A stretch of DNA of 64,000 nt, from contig JAZGUH010000702.1 in the NCBI GenBank assembly GCA_037893225.1, positions 744,001 to 808,000 of the forward strand, written 5' to 3'. Position 1 is the first letter of the stretch. Each line of letters opens with the position of its first letter. The stretch comes from Hippasteria phrygiana (Eukaryota; Echinodermata; Asteroidea; Valvatida; Goniasteridae). Shown in pieces: positions 11,158 through 25,129 of this stretch. A program made the translations under genes and the position numbers. Under the pieces are notes generated by a model. It was not told where the DNA came from. It did no database searches and saw nothing but the letters and a program-made list of their open reading frames with translations.

Positions 11158-12789
11158 GTAAAGCAAGTCATACCCAAGGGAATTTGACAGGCATGGAGCA
11201 ATAAATAGAAGGTAATATGCACACAGATGTTGGCCGGAAAGAAAATAAACATTGCGAGGTTTGAATTTTCTCCACAAGTTTTAACTCTAAGAAGCCGCCG
11301 ATAATTGCAACATGTAGCGCCAGATCTAAGCTATCCATACATGTCGTACATGTCAAAATTACTGCATTTGGTTGATATTTCATGCAATTATGAATGAATA
11401 AAGCAAGTCCATACCCCAGGGAATTTGACATGCATGGAGCAATAAATAAAAGGTAATATGCACACAGATGGTGGCCGGAAAGAAAATAAACATTGCGAGG
11501 TTTGAATTTTCTCCACAAGTTTTAACTCTAAGAAGCCGCCGATAATTGCAACATGTAGCGCCAGATCTAAGCTATCCATACATGTCAAAATTACTGAATT
11601 TGGTTGATATTTCATGCAATTATGAATGAGTAAAGCAAGTCCATACCCCAGGGAATTTGACAGGCATGGAGCAATAAATAAAAGGTAATCTGCACACAGA
11701 TGGTGGCCGGGAAGAAAATAAAAATTGCGAGGTTTGAATTTTCTCCACAAGTGTTAACTCTAAGAAGCCGCCGATAATTGCAACATGTAGCGCCAGATCT
11801 AAGCTATACATACATGTCAAAATTACTGCATTTGGTTGATATTTCATGCAATTATGAATGAGTAAAGCAAGTCCATACCCCAGGGAATTTGACAGGCATG
11901 GAGCAATAAATAAAAGGTAATCTGCACACAGATGGTGGCCGGGAAGAAAATAAAAATTGCGAGGTTTGAATTTTCTCCACAAGTGTTAACTCTAAGAAGC
12001 CGCCGATAATTGCAACATGTAGCGCCAGATCTAAGCTATCCATACATGTCAAAATTACTGAATTTGGTTGATATTTCATGCAATTATGAATGAGTAAAGC
12101 AGGTCCATACCCCAGGGAATTTGACATGCATGGAGCAATAAATAGACGGTAACATGTACACAGATGGTGGCCGGAAAGAAAATAAACATTGCGAGGTTTG
12201 AATTTTCTCCACAAGTTTGAACTCTAAGAAGCCGCCGATGATTGCAACATGTAGCGCCAGATCTAAGCTATCCATACATGTCAAAATTACTGCATTTGGT
12301 TGATATTTCATGCAATTATGAATGAGTAAAGCAAGTCCATACCCCAGGGAATTTGACAGGCATGGAGCAATAAATAAAAGGTAATATGCACACAGATGGT
12401 GGCCGGAAAGAAAATAAACATTGCGAGGTTTGAATTTTCTCCACAAGTGTTAACTCTAAGAAGCCGCCGATAATTGCAACATGTAGCGCCAGATCTAAGC
12501 TATCCATACATGTCAAAATTACTGTATTTGGTTAATATTTCATGCAATTATGAATGAGTAAAGCAAGTCCATACCCCAGGGAATTTGACAGGCATGGAGC
12601 AATAAATAAAAGGTAATCTGCACACAGATGGTGGCCGGGAAGAAAATAAACATTGCGAGGTTTGAATTTTCTCCACAAGTGTTAACTCTAAGAAGCCGCC
12701 GATAATTGCAACATGTAGCGCCAGATCTAAGCTATCCATACATGTCAAAATTACTGAATTTGGTTGATATTTCATTCAATTATGAATGA
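11158..12789. repeat. 7-unit block P to P (1632 bp)
   Basis: Classes: 11158 P, 11398 Q, 11630 R (ending CTATAC, GCATTT), 11862 R, 12094 T, 12326 U, 12558 W'. The U unit ends GTTAATATTT (A at 12534), a rare change seen again only at 15324. Confidence 0.88.
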
Positions 12790-15579
12790 GTAAAGCAAGT
12801 CATACCCAAGGGAATTTGACAGGCATGGAGCAATAAATAGAAGGTAATATGCACACAGATGTTGGCCGGAAAGAAAATAAACATTGCGAGGTTTGAATTT
12901 TCTCCACAAGTTTTAACTCTAAGAAGCCGCCGATAATTGCAACATGTAGCGCCAGATCTAAGCTATCCATACATGTCGTACATGTCAAAATTACTGCATT
13001 TGGTTGATATTTCATGCAATTATGAATGAATAAAGCAAGTCCATACCCCAGGGAATTTGACATGCATGGAGCAATAAATAAAAGGTAATATGCACACAGA
13101 TGGTGGCCGGAAAGAAAATAAACATTGCGAGGTTTGAATTTTCTCCACAAGTTTTAACTCTAAGAAGCCGCCGATAATTGCAACATGTAGCGCCAGATCT
13201 AAGCTATCCATACATGTCAAAATTACTGAATTTGGTTGATATTTCATGCAATTATGAATGAGTAAAGCAAGTCCATACCCCAGGGAATTTGACAGGCATG
13301 GAGCAATAAATAAAAGGTAATCTGCACACAGATGGTGGCCGGGAAGAAAATAAAAATTGCGAGGTTTGAATTTTCTCCACAAGTGTTAACTCTAAGAAGC
13401 CGCCGATAATTGCAACATGTAGCGCCAGATCTAAGCTATCCATACATGTCAAAATTACTGAATTTGGTTGATATTTCATGCAATTATGAATGAATAAAGC
13501 AAGTCATACCCCAGGGAATTTGACAGGCATTGAGCAATAAATAGAAGGTAATATGCACACAGATGTTGGCCGGAAAGAAAATAAACATTGCGAGGTTTGA
13601 ATTTTCTCCACAAGTTTTAACTCTAAGAAGCCGCCGATAATTGCAACATGTAGCGCCAGATCTAAGCTATCCATACATGTCAAAATTACTGAATTTGGTT
13701 GATATTTCATGCAATTATGAATGAGTAAAGCAAGTCCATACCCCAGGGAATTTGACAGGCATGGAGCAATAAATAAAAGGTAATATGCACACAGATGGTG
13801 GCCGGAAAGAAAATAAACATTGCGAGGTTTGAATTTTCTCCACAAGTTTTAACTCTAAGAAGCCGCCGATAATTGCAACATGTAGCGCCAGATCTAAGCT
13901 ATCCATACATGTCAAAATTACTGAATTTGGTTGATATTTCATGCAATTATGAATGAGTAAAGCAAGTCCATACCCCAGGGAATTTGACAGGCATGGAGCA
14001 ATAAATAAAAGGTAATCTGCACACAGATGGTGGCCGGGAAGAAAATAAAAATTGCGAGGTTTGAATTTTCTCCACAAGTGTTAACTCTAAGAAGCCGCCG
14101 ATAATTGCAACATGTAGCGCCAGATCTAAGCTATCCATACATGTCAAAATTACTGAATTTGGTTGATATTTCATGCAATTATGAATGAGTAAAGCAAGTC
14201 CATACCCCAGGGAATTTGACAGGCATGGAGCAATAAATAAAAGGTAATCTGCACACAGATGGTGGCCGGGAAGAAAATAAACATTGCGAGGTTTGAATTT
14301 TCTCCACAAGTGTTAACTCTAAGAAGCCGCCGATAATTGCAACATGTAGCGCCAGATCTAAGCTATACATACATGTCAAAATTACTGCATTTGGTTGATA
14401 TTTCATGCAATTATGAATGAGTAAAGCAAGTCATACCCCAGGGAATTTGACAGGCATGGAGCAATAAATAGAAGGTAATATGCACACAGATGTTGGCCGG
14501 AAAGAAAATAAACATTGCGAGGTTTGAATTTTCTCCACAAGTTTTAACTCCAAGAAGCCGCCGATAATTGCAACATGTAGCGCCAGATCTAAGCTATACA
14601 TACATGTCAAAATTACTGCATTTGGTTGATATTTCATGCAATTATGAATGAGTAAAGCAAGTCCATACCCCAGGGAATTTGACAGGCATGGAGCAATAAA
14701 TAAAAGGTAATATGCACACAGATGGTGGCCGGAAAGAAAATAAACATTGCGAGGTTTGAATTTTCTCCACAAGTGTTAACTCTAAGAAGCCGCCGATAAT
14801 TGCAACATGTAGCGCCAGATCTAAGCTATCCATACATGTCAAAATTACTGAATTTGGTTGATATTTCATGCAATTATGAATGAGTAAAGCAGGTCCATAC
14901 CCCAGGGAATTTGACATGCATGGAGCAATAAATAGACGGTAACATGTACACAGATGGTGGCCGGAAAGAAAATAAACATTGCGAGGTTTGAATTTTCTCC
15001 ACAAGTTTGAACTCTAAGAAGCCGCCGATGATTGCAACATGTAGCGCCAGATCTAAGCTATCCATACATGTCAAAATTACTGCATTTGGTTGATATTTCA
15101 TGCAATTATGAATGAGTAAAGCAAGTCCATACCCCAGGGAATTTGACAGGCATGGAGCAATAAATAAAAGGTAATATGCACACAGATGGTGGCCGGAAAG
15201 AAAATAAACATTGCGAGGTTTGAATTTTCTCCACAAGTGTTAACTCTAAGAAGCCGCCGATAATTGCAACATGTAGCGCCAGATCTAAGCTATCCATACA
15301 TGTCAAAATTACTGTATTTGGTTAATATTTCATGCAATTATGAATGAGTAAAGCAAGTCCATACCCCAGGGAATTTGACAGGCATGGAGCAATAAATAAA
15401 AGGTAATCTGCACACAGATGGTGGCCGGGAAGAAAATAAACATTGCGAGGTTTGAATTTTCTCCACAAGTGTTAACTCTAAGAAGCCGCCGATAATTGCA
15501 ACATGTAGCGCCAGATCTAAGCTATCCATACATGTCAAAATTACTGAATTTGGTTGATATTTCATTCAATTATGAATGA
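12790..15579. repeat. 12-unit block P to P (2790 bp)
   Basis: Classes: 12790 P, 13030 Q, 13262 R, 13494 S (231 bp), 13725 U with AAGTTTTA, 13957 R, 14189 R' (CTATAC), 14421 X (231 bp), 14652 U, 14884 T, 15116 U (GTTAATATTT), 15348 W'. Its last units repeat the end of the preceding block at an offset of 2790 bp. Confidence 0.88.
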
Positions 15580-18500
15580 GTAAAGCAAGTCATACCCAAG
15601 GGAATTTGACAGGCATGGAGCAATAAATAGAAGGTAATATGCACACAGATGTTGGCCGGAAAGAAAATAAACATTGCGAGGTTTGAATTTTCTCCACAAG
15701 TTTTAACTCTAAGAAGCCGCCGATAATTGCAACATGTAGCGCCAGATCTAAGCTATCCATACATGTCGTACATGTCAAAATTACTGCATTTGGTTGATAT
15801 TTCATGCAATTATGAATGAATAAAGCAAGTCCATACCCCAGGGAATTTGACATGCATGGAGCAATAAATAAAAGGTAATATGCACACAGATGGTGGCCGG
15901 AAAGAAAATAAACATTGCGAGGTTTGAATTTTCTCCACAAGTTTTAACTCTAAGAAGCCGCCGATAATTGCAACATGTAGCGCCAGATCTAAGCTATCCA
16001 TACATGTCAAAATTACTGAATTTGGTTGATATTTCATGCAATTATGAATGAGTAAAGCAAGTCCATACCCCAGGGAATTAGACAGGCATGGAGCAATAAA
16101 TAAAAGGTAATCTGCACACAGATGGTGGCCGGGAAGAAAATAAAAATTGCGAGGTTTGAATTTTCTCCACAAGTGTTAACTCTAAGAAGCCGCCGATAAT
16201 TGCAACATGTAGCGCCAGATCGAAGCTATCCATACATGTCAAAATTACTGAATTTGGTTGATATTTCATGCAATTATGAATGAATAAAGCAAGTCATACC
16301 CCAGGGAATTTGACAGGCATTGAGCAATAAATAGAAGGTAATATGCACACAGATGTTGGCCGGAAAGAAAATAAACATTGCGAGGTTTGAATTTTCTCCA
16401 CAAGTTTTAACTCTAAGAAGCCGCCGATAATTGCAACATGTAGCGCCAGATCTAAGCTATCCATACATGTCAAAATTACTGAATTTGGTTGATATTTCAT
16501 GCAATTATGAATGAGTAAAGCAAGTCCATACCCCAGGGAATTTGACAGGCATGGAGCAATAAATAAAAGGTAATCTGCACACAGATGGTGGCCGGGAAGA
16601 AAATAAACATTGCGAGGTTTGAATTTTCTCCACAAGTGTTAACTCTAAGAAGCCGCCGATAATTGCAACATGTAGCGCCAGATCTAAGCTATCCATACAT
16701 GTCAAAATTACTGAATTTGGTTGATATTTCATGCAATTATGAATGAGTAAAGCAGGTCCATACCCCAGGGAATTTGACATGCATGGAGCAATAAATAGAC
16801 GGTAACATGTACACAGATGGTGGCCGGAAAGAAAATAAACATTGCGAGGTTTGAATTTTCTCCACAAGTTTGAACTCTAAGAAGCCGCCGATGATTGCAA
16901 CATGTAGCGCCAGATCTAAGCTATCCATACATGTCAAAATTACTGCATTTGGTTGATATTTCATGCAATTATGAATGAGTAAAGCAAGTCCATACCCCAG
17001 GGAATTTGACAGGCATGGAGCAATAAATAAAAGGTAATATGCACACAGATGGTGGCCGGAAAGAAAATAAACATTGCGAGGTTTGAATTTTCTCCACAAG
17101 TGTTAACTCTAAGAAGCCGCCGATAATTGCAACATGTAGCGCCAGATCTAAGCTATCCATACATGTCAAAATTACTGAATTTGGTTGATATTTCATGCAA
17201 TTATGAATGAGTAAAGCAAGTCCATACCCCAGGGAATTTGACAGGCATGGAGCAATAAATAAAAGGTAATCTGCACACAGATGGTGGCCGGGAAGAAAAT
17301 AAAAATTGCGAGGTTTGAATTTTCTCCACAAGTGTTAACTCTAAGAAGCCGCCGATAATTGCAACATGTAGCGCCAGATCTAAGCTATCCATACATGTCA
17401 AAATTACTGAATTTTGTTGATATTTCATGCAATTATGAATGAATAAAGCAAGTCCATACCCCAGGGAATTTGACATGCATGGAGCAATAAATAGACGGTA
17501 ATATGCACACAGATGGTGGCCGGAAAGAAAATAAACATTGCGAGGTTTGAATTTTCTCCACAAGTTTTAACTCTGGGAAGCCGCCGATGATTGCAACATG
17601 TAGCGCCAGATCTAAGCTATACATACATGTCAAAATTACTGCATTTGGTTGATATTTCATGCAATTATGAATGAGTAAAGCAAGTCCATACCCCAGGGAA
17701 TTTGACAGGCATGGAGCAATAAATAAAAGGTAATATGCACACAGATGGTGGCCGGAAAGAAAATAAACATTGCGAGGTTTGAATTTTCTCCACAAGTGTT
17801 AACTCTAAGAAGCCGCCGATAATTGCAACATGTAGCGCCAGATCTAAGCTATCCATACATGTCAAAATTACTGCATTTGGTTGATATTTCATGCAATTAT
17901 GAATGAGTAAAGCAGGTCCATACCCCAGGGAATTTGACATGCATGGAGCAATAAATAGACGGTAACATGTACACAGATGGTGGCCGGAAAGAAAATAAAC
18001 ATTGCGAGGTTTGAATTTTCTCCACAAGTTTGAACTCTAAGAAGCCGCCGATGATTGCAACATGTAGCGCCAGATCTAAGCTATCCATACATGTCAAAAT
18101 TACTGCATTTGGTTGATATTTCATGCAATTATGAATGAGTAAAGCAAGTCCATACCCCAGGGAATTTGACAGGCATGGAGCAATAAATAAAAGGTAATAT
18201 GCACACAGATGGTGGCCGGAAAGAAAATAAACATTGCGAGGTTTGAATTTTCTCCACAAGTGTTAACTCTAAGAAGCCGCCGATAATTGCAACATGTAGC
18301 GCCAGATCTAAGCTATCCATACATGTCAAAATTACTGTATTTGGTTGATATTTCATGCAATTATGAATGAGTAAAGCAAGTCCATACCCCAGGGAATTTG
18401 ACAGGCATGGAGCAATAAATAAAAGGTAATCTGCACACAGATGGTGGCCGGGAAGAAAATAAACATTGCGAGGTTTGAATTTTCTCCACAAGTGTTAACT

Positions 18501-18602
18501 CTAAGAAGCCGCCGATAATTGCAACATGTAGCGCCAGATCTAAGCTATCCATACATGTCAAAATTACTGAATTTGGTTGATATTTCATTCAATTATGAAT
18601 GA
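15580..18602. repeat. 13-unit block P to P (3023 bp)
   Basis: Classes: 15580 P, 15820 Q, 16052 R, 16284 S (231 bp), 16515 R', 16747 T, 16979 U, 17211 W, 17443 V, 17675 U, 17907 T, 18139 U, 18371 W'. The unit at 16052 has two private changes, T-to-A at 16080 and T-to-G at 16222. It has the same length as the block at 1-3023 but a different class order, so the equal length is coincidental. Confidence 0.88.
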
Positions 18603-20938
18603 GTAAAGCAAGTCATACCCAAGGGAATTTGACAGGCATGGAGCAATAAATAGAAGGTAATATGCACACAGATGTTGGCCGGAAAGAAAATAAACATTGC
18701 GAGGTTTGAATTTTCTCCACAAGTTTTAACTCTAAGAAGCCGCCGATAATTGCAACATGTAGCGCCAGATCTAAGCTATCCATACATGTCGTACATGTCA
18801 AAATTACTGCATTTGGTTGATATTTCATGCAATTATGAATGAATAAAGCAAGTCCATACCCCAGGGAATTTGACATGCATGGAGCAATAAATAAAAGGTA
18901 ATATGCACACAGATGGTGGCCGGAAAGAAAATAAACATTGCGAGGTTTGAATTTTCTCCACAAGTGTTAACTCTAAGAAGCCGCCGATAATTGCAACATG
19001 TAGCGCCAGATCTAAGCTATCCATACATGTCAAAATTACTGAATTTGGTTGATATTTCATGCAATTATGAATGAGTAAAGCAAGTCCATACCCCAGGGAA
19101 TTTGACAGGCATGGAGCAATAAATAAAAGGTAATCTGCACACAGATGGTGGCCGGGAAGAAAATAAAAATTGCGAGGTTTGAATTTTCTCCACAAGTGTT
19201 AACTCTAAGAAGCCGCCGATAATTGCAACATGTAGCGCCAGATCTAAGCTATCCATACATGTCAAAATTACTGAATTTTGTTGATATTTCATGCAATTAT
19301 GAATGAATAAAGCAAGTCCATACCCCAGGGAATTTGACATGCATGGAGCAATAAATAGACGGTAATATGCACACAGATGGTGGCCGGAAAGAAAATAAAC
19401 ATTGCGAGGTTTGAATTTTCTCCACAAGTTTTAACTCTGGGAAGCCGCCGATGATTGCAACATGTAGCGCCAGATCTAAGCTATACATACATGTCAAAAT
19501 TACTGCATTTGGTTGATATTTCATGCAATTATGAATGAGTAAAGCAAGTCCATACCCCAGGGAATTTGACAGGCATGGAGCAATAAATAAAAGGTAATAT
19601 GCACACAGATGGTGGCCGGAAAGAAAATAAACATTGCGAGGTTTGAATTTTCTCCACAAGTGTTAACTCTAAGAAGCCGCCGATAATTGCAACATGTAGC
19701 GCCAGATCTAAGCTATCCATACATGTCAAAATTACTGCATTTGGTTGATATTTCATGCAATTATGAATGAGTAAAGCAGGTCCATACCCCAGGGAATTTG
19801 ACATGCATGGAGCAATAAATAGACGGTAACATGTACACAGATGGTGGCCGGAAAGAAAATAAACATTGCGAGGTTTGAATTTTCTCCACAAGTTTGAACT
19901 CTAAGAAGCCGCCGATGATTGCAACATGTAGCGCCAGATCTAAGCTATCCATACATGTCAAAATTACTGCATTTGGTTGATATTTCATGCAATTATGAAT
20001 GAGTAAAGCAAGTCCATACCCCAGGGAATTTGACAGGCATGGAGCAATAAATAAAAGGTAATATGCACACAGATGGTGGCCGGAAAGAAAATAAACATTG
20101 CGAGGTTTGAATTTTCTCCACAAGTGTTAACTCTAAGAAGCCGCCGATAATTGCAACATGTAGCGCCAGATCTAAGCTATCCATACATGTCAAAATTACT
20201 GTATTTGGTTGATATTTCATGCAATTATGAATGAGTAAAGCAAGTCCATACCCCAGGGAATTTGACAGGCATGGAGCAATAAATAAAAGGTAATCTGCAC
20301 ACAGATGGTGGCCGGGAAGAAAATAAACATTGCGAGGTTTGAATTTTCTCCACAAGTGTTAACTCTAAGAAGCCGCCGATAATTGCAACATGTAGCGCCA
20401 GATCTAAGCTATCCATACATGTCAAAATTACTGAATTTGGTTGATATTTCATTCAATTATGAATGAGTAAAGCAAGTCATACCCAAGGGAATTTGACAGG
20501 CATGGAGCAATAAATAGAAGGTAATATGCACACAGATGTTGGCCGGAAAGAAAATAAACATTGCGAGGTTTGAATTTTCTCCACAAGTTTTAACTCTAAG
20601 AAGCCGCCGATAATTGCAACATGTAGCGCCAGATCTAAGCTATCCATACATGTCGTACATGTCAAAATTACTGCATTTGGTTGATATTTCATGCAATTAT
20701 GAATGAATAAAGCAAGTCCATACCCCAGGGAATTTGACATGCATGGAGCAATAAATAAAAGGTAATATGCACACAGATGGTGGCCGGAAAGAAAATAAAC
20801 ATTGCGAGGTTTGAATTTTCTCCACAAGTTTTAACTCTAAGAAGCCGCCGATAATTGCAACATGTAGCGCCAGATCTAAGCTATCCATACATGTCAAAAT
20901 TACTGAATTTGGTTGATATTTCATGCAATTATGAATGA
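17211..20938. repeat. Tandem pair of 8-unit HOR W-V-U-T-U-W'-P-Q
   Basis: Two consecutive 1864-bp copies, 17211-19074 and 19075-20938, have the same class order. The two Q units differ (AAGTGTTA in the first, AAGTTTTA in the second). Further full copies start at 23738, 30030 and 36316. Shortened copies start at 35156 (one U missing) and 40970 (T missing). This is the clearest recurring HOR in the window. Confidence 0.9.
18603..20466. repeat. 8-unit block P to P (1864 bp)
   Basis: Classes: 18603 P, 18843 Q, 19075 W, 19307 V, 19539 U, 19771 T, 20003 U, 20235 W'. This is the P-to-P view of the 8-unit HOR described for 17211-20938. Confidence 0.88.
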
Positions 20939-21866
20939 GTAAAGCAAGTCCATACCCCAGGGAATTTGACAGGCATGGAGCAATAAATAAAAGGTAATCT
21001 GCACACAGATGGTGGCCGGGAAGAAAATAAAAATTGCGAGGTTTGAATTTTCTCCACAAGTGTTAACTCTAAGAAGCCGCCGATAATTGCAACATGTAGC
21101 GCCAGATCTAAGCTATCCATACATGTCAAAATTACTGAATTTGGTTGATATTTCATGCAATTATGAATGAGTAAAGCAAGTCCATACCCCAGGGAATTTG
21201 ACAGGCATGGAGCAATAAATAAAAGGTAATCTGCACACAGATGGTGGCCGGGAAGAAAATAAAAATTGCGAGGTTTGAATTTTCTCCACAAGTTTGAACT
21301 CTAAGAAGCCGCCGATGATTGCAACATGTAGCGCCAGATCTAAGCTATCCATACATGTCAAAATTACTGCATTTGGTTGATATTTCATGCAATTATGAAT
21401 GAGTAAAGCAAGTCCATACCCCAGGGAATTTGACAGGCATGGAGCAATAAATAAAAGGTAATATGCACACAGATGGTGGCCGGAAAGAAAATAAACATTG
21501 CGAGGTTTGAATTTTCTCCACAAGTGTTAACTCTAAGAAGCCGCCGATAATTGCAACATGTAGCGCCAGATCTAAGCTATCCATACATGTCAAAATTACT
21601 GAATTTGGTTGATATTTCATGCAATTATGAATGAGTAAAGCAAGTCCATACCCCAGGGAATTTGACAGGCATGGAGCAATAAATAAAAGGTAATCTGCAC
21701 ACAGATGGTGGCCGGGAAGAAAATAAACATTGCGAGGTTTGAATTTTCTCCACAAGTGTTAACTCTAAGAAGCCGCCGATAATTGCAACATGTAGCGCCA
21801 GATCTAAGCTATCCATACATGTCAAAATTACTGAATTTGGTTGATATTTCATTCAATTATGAATGA
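20467..21866. repeat. 6-unit block P to P (1400 bp)
   Basis: Classes: 20467 P, 20707 Q, 20939 R, 21171 R front with T rear (AAAAATTG then AAGTTTGA and GATGATT), 21403 U, 21635 W'. The R/T junction lies between unit positions 94 and 124. Confidence 0.88.
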
Positions 21867-23033
21867 GTAAAGCAAGTCATACCCAAGGGAATTTGACAGG
21901 CATGGAGCAATAAATAGAAGGTAATATGCACACAGATGTTGGCCGGAAAGAAAATAAACATTGCGAGGTTTGAATTTTCTCCACAAGTTTTAACTCTAAG
22001 AAGCCGCCGATAATTGCAACATGTAGCGCCAGATCTAAGCTATCCATACATGTCGTACATGTCAAAATTACTGCATTTGGTTGATATTTCATGCAATTAT
22101 GAATGAATAAAGCAAGTCCATACCCCAGGGAATTTGACATGCATGGAGCAATAAATAAAAGGTAATATGCACACAGATGGTGGCCGGAAAGAAAATAAAC
22201 ATTGCGAGGTTTGAATTTTCTCCACAAGTTTTAACTCTAAGAAGCCGCCGATAATTGCAACATGTAGCGCCAGATCTAAGCTATCCATACATGTCAAAAT
22301 TACTGAATTTGGTTGATATTTCATGCAATTATGAATGAGTAAAGCAAGTCCATACCCCAGGGAATTTGACAGGCATGGAGCAATAAATAAAAGGTAATCT
22401 GCACACAGATGGTGGCCGGGAAGAAAATAAAAATTGCGAGGTTTGAATTTTCTCCACAAGTGTTAACTCTAAGAAGCCGCCGATAATTGCAACATGTAGC
22501 GCCAGATCTAAGCTATCCATACATGTCAAAATTACTGAATTTGGTTGATATTTCATGCAATTATGAATGAATAAAGCAAGTCATACCCCAGGGAATTTGA
22601 CAGGCATTGAGCAATAAATAGAAGGTAATATGCACACAGATGTTGGCCGGAAAGAAAATAAACATTGCGAGGTTTGAATTTTCTCCACAAGTGTTAACTC
22701 TAAGAAGCCGCCGATAATTGCAACATGTAGCGCCAGATCTAAGCTATCCATACATGTCAAAATTACTGAATTTGGTTGATATTTCATGCAATTATGAATG
22801 AGTAAAGCAAGTCCATACCCCAGGGAATTTGACAGGCATGGAGCAATAAATAAAAGGTAATCTGCACACAGATGGTGGCCGGGAAGAAAATAAACATTGC
22901 GAGGTTTGAATTTTCTCTACAAGTTTTAACTCTGGGAAGCCGCCGATGATTGCAACATGTAGCGCCAGATCTAAGCTATCCATACATGTCAAAATTACTG
23001 AATTTGGTTGATATTTCATTCAATTATGAATGA
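21867..23033. repeat. 5-unit block P-Q-R-S-W/V (1167 bp), copy 1
   Basis: Units start at 21867 P, 22107 Q, 22339 R, 22571 S (231 bp) and 22802 W/V. The W/V unit has CCGGGAAG in front, CTCTAC, CTGGGAAG and GATGATT behind, and then ends CATTCAA before the next P. The same five-unit order occurs at 25130, 31422, 42130, 48200 and 57962. Confidence 0.9.
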
Positions 23034-25129
23034 GTAAAGCAAGTCATACCCAAGGGAATTTGACAGGCATGGAGCAATAAATAGAAGGTAATATGCACAC
23101 AGATGTTGGCCGGAAAGAAAATAAACATTGCGAGGTTTGAATTTTCTCCACAAGTTTTAACTCTAAGAAGCCGCCGATAATTGCAACATGTAGCGCCAGA
23201 TCTAAGCTATCCATACATGTCGTACATGTCAAAATTACTGCATTTGGTTGATATTTCATGCAATTATGAATGAATAAAGCAAGTCCATACCCCAGGGAAT
23301 TTGACATGCATGGAGCAATAAATAAAAGGTAATATGCACACAGATGGTGGCCGGAAAGAAAATAAACATTGCGAGGTTTGAATTTTCTCCACAAGTTTTA
23401 ACTCTAAGAAGCCGCCGATAATTGCAACATGTAGCGCCAGATCTAAGCTATCCATACATGTCAAAATTACTGAATTTGGTTGATATTTCATGCAATTATG
23501 AATGAGTAAAGCAAGTCCATACCCCAGGGAATTTGACAGGCATGGAGCAATAAATAAAAGGTAATCTGCACACAGATGGTGGCCGGGAAGAAAATAAAAA
23601 TTGCGAGGTTTGAATTTTCTCCACAAGTGTTAACTCTAAGAAGCCGCCGATAATTGCAACATGTAGCGCCAGATCTAAGCTATCCATACATGTCAAAATT
23701 ACTGAATTTGGTTGATATTTCATGCAATTATGAATGAGTAAAGCAAGTCCATACCCCAGGGAATTTGACAGGCATGGAGCAATAAATAAAAGGTAATCTG
23801 CACACAGATGGTGGCCGGGAAGAAAATAAAAATTGCGAGGTTTGAATTTTCTCCACAAGTGTTAACTCTAAGAAGCCGCCGATAATTGCAACATGTAGCG
23901 CCAGATCTAAGCTATCCATACCTGTCAAAATTACTGAATTTTGTTGATATTTCATGCAATTATGAATGAATAAAGCAAGTCCATACCCCAGGGAATTTGA
24001 CATGCATGGAGCAATAAATAGACGGTAATATGCACACAGATGGTGGCCGGAAAGAAAATAAACATTGCGAGGTTTGAATTTTCTCCACAAGTTTTAACTC
24101 TGGGAAGCCGCCGATGATTGCAACATGTAGCGCCAGATCTAAGCTATACATACATGTCAAAATTACTGCATTTGGTTGATATTTCATGCAATTATGAATG
24201 AGTAAAGCAAGTCCATACCCCAGGGAATTTGACAGGCATGGAGCAATAAATAAAAGGTAATATGCACACAGATGGTGGCCGGAAAGAAAATAAACATTGC
24301 GAGGTTTGAATTTTCTCCACAAGTGTTAACTCTAAGAAGCCGCCGATAATTGCAACATGTAGCGCCAGATCTAAGCTATCCATACATGTCAAAATTACTG
24401 CATTTGGTTGATATTTCATGCAATTATGAATGAGTAAAGCAGGTCCATACCCCAGGGAATTTGACATGCATGGAGCAATAAATAGACGGTAACATGTACA
24501 CAGATGGTGGCCGGAAAGAAAATAAACATTGCGAGGTTTGAATTTTCTCCACAAGTTTGAACTCTAAGAAGCCGCCGATGATTGCAACATGTAGCGCCAG
24601 ATCTAAGCTATCCATACATGTCAAAATTACTGCATTTGGTTGATATTTCATGCAATTATGAATGAGTAAAGCAAGTCCATACCCCAGGGAATTTGACAGG
24701 CATGGAGCAATAAATAAAAGGTAATATGCACACAGATGGTGGCCGGAAAGAAAATAAACATTGCGAGGTTTGAATTTTCTCCACAAGTGTTAACTCTAAG
24801 AAGCCGCCGATAATTGCAACATGTAGCGCCAGATCTAAGCTATCCATACATGTCAAAATTACTGTATTTGGTTGATATTTCATGCAATTATGAATGAGTA
24901 AAGCAAGTCCATACCCCAGGGAATTTGACAGGCATGGAGCAATAAATTAAAGGTAATCTGCACACAGATGGTGGCCGGGAAGAAAATAAACATTGCGAGG
25001 TTTGAATTTTCTCCACAAGTGTTAACTCTAAGAAGCCGCCGATAATTGCAACATGTAGCGCCAGATCTAAGCTATCCATACATGTCAAAATTACTGAATT
25101 TGGTTGATATTTCATTCAATTATGAATGA
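23034..25129. repeat. 9-unit block P to P (2096 bp)
   Basis: Classes: 23034 P, 23274 Q, 23506 R, 23738 W, 23970 V, 24202 U, 24434 T, 24666 U, 24898 W'. Private changes: A-to-C at 23922 (CATACCTGTC) and A-to-T at 24948 (AATAAATTAA). Confidence 0.88.

Noticed and set aside
15580..18602. Third copy of the 3023-bp left-end block
   Set aside because: The length is identical (13 units, one of 240 and one of 231 bp), but the class order after S differs from 697-3719 and the rare variants GGTTATATG and CCACGG are absent.
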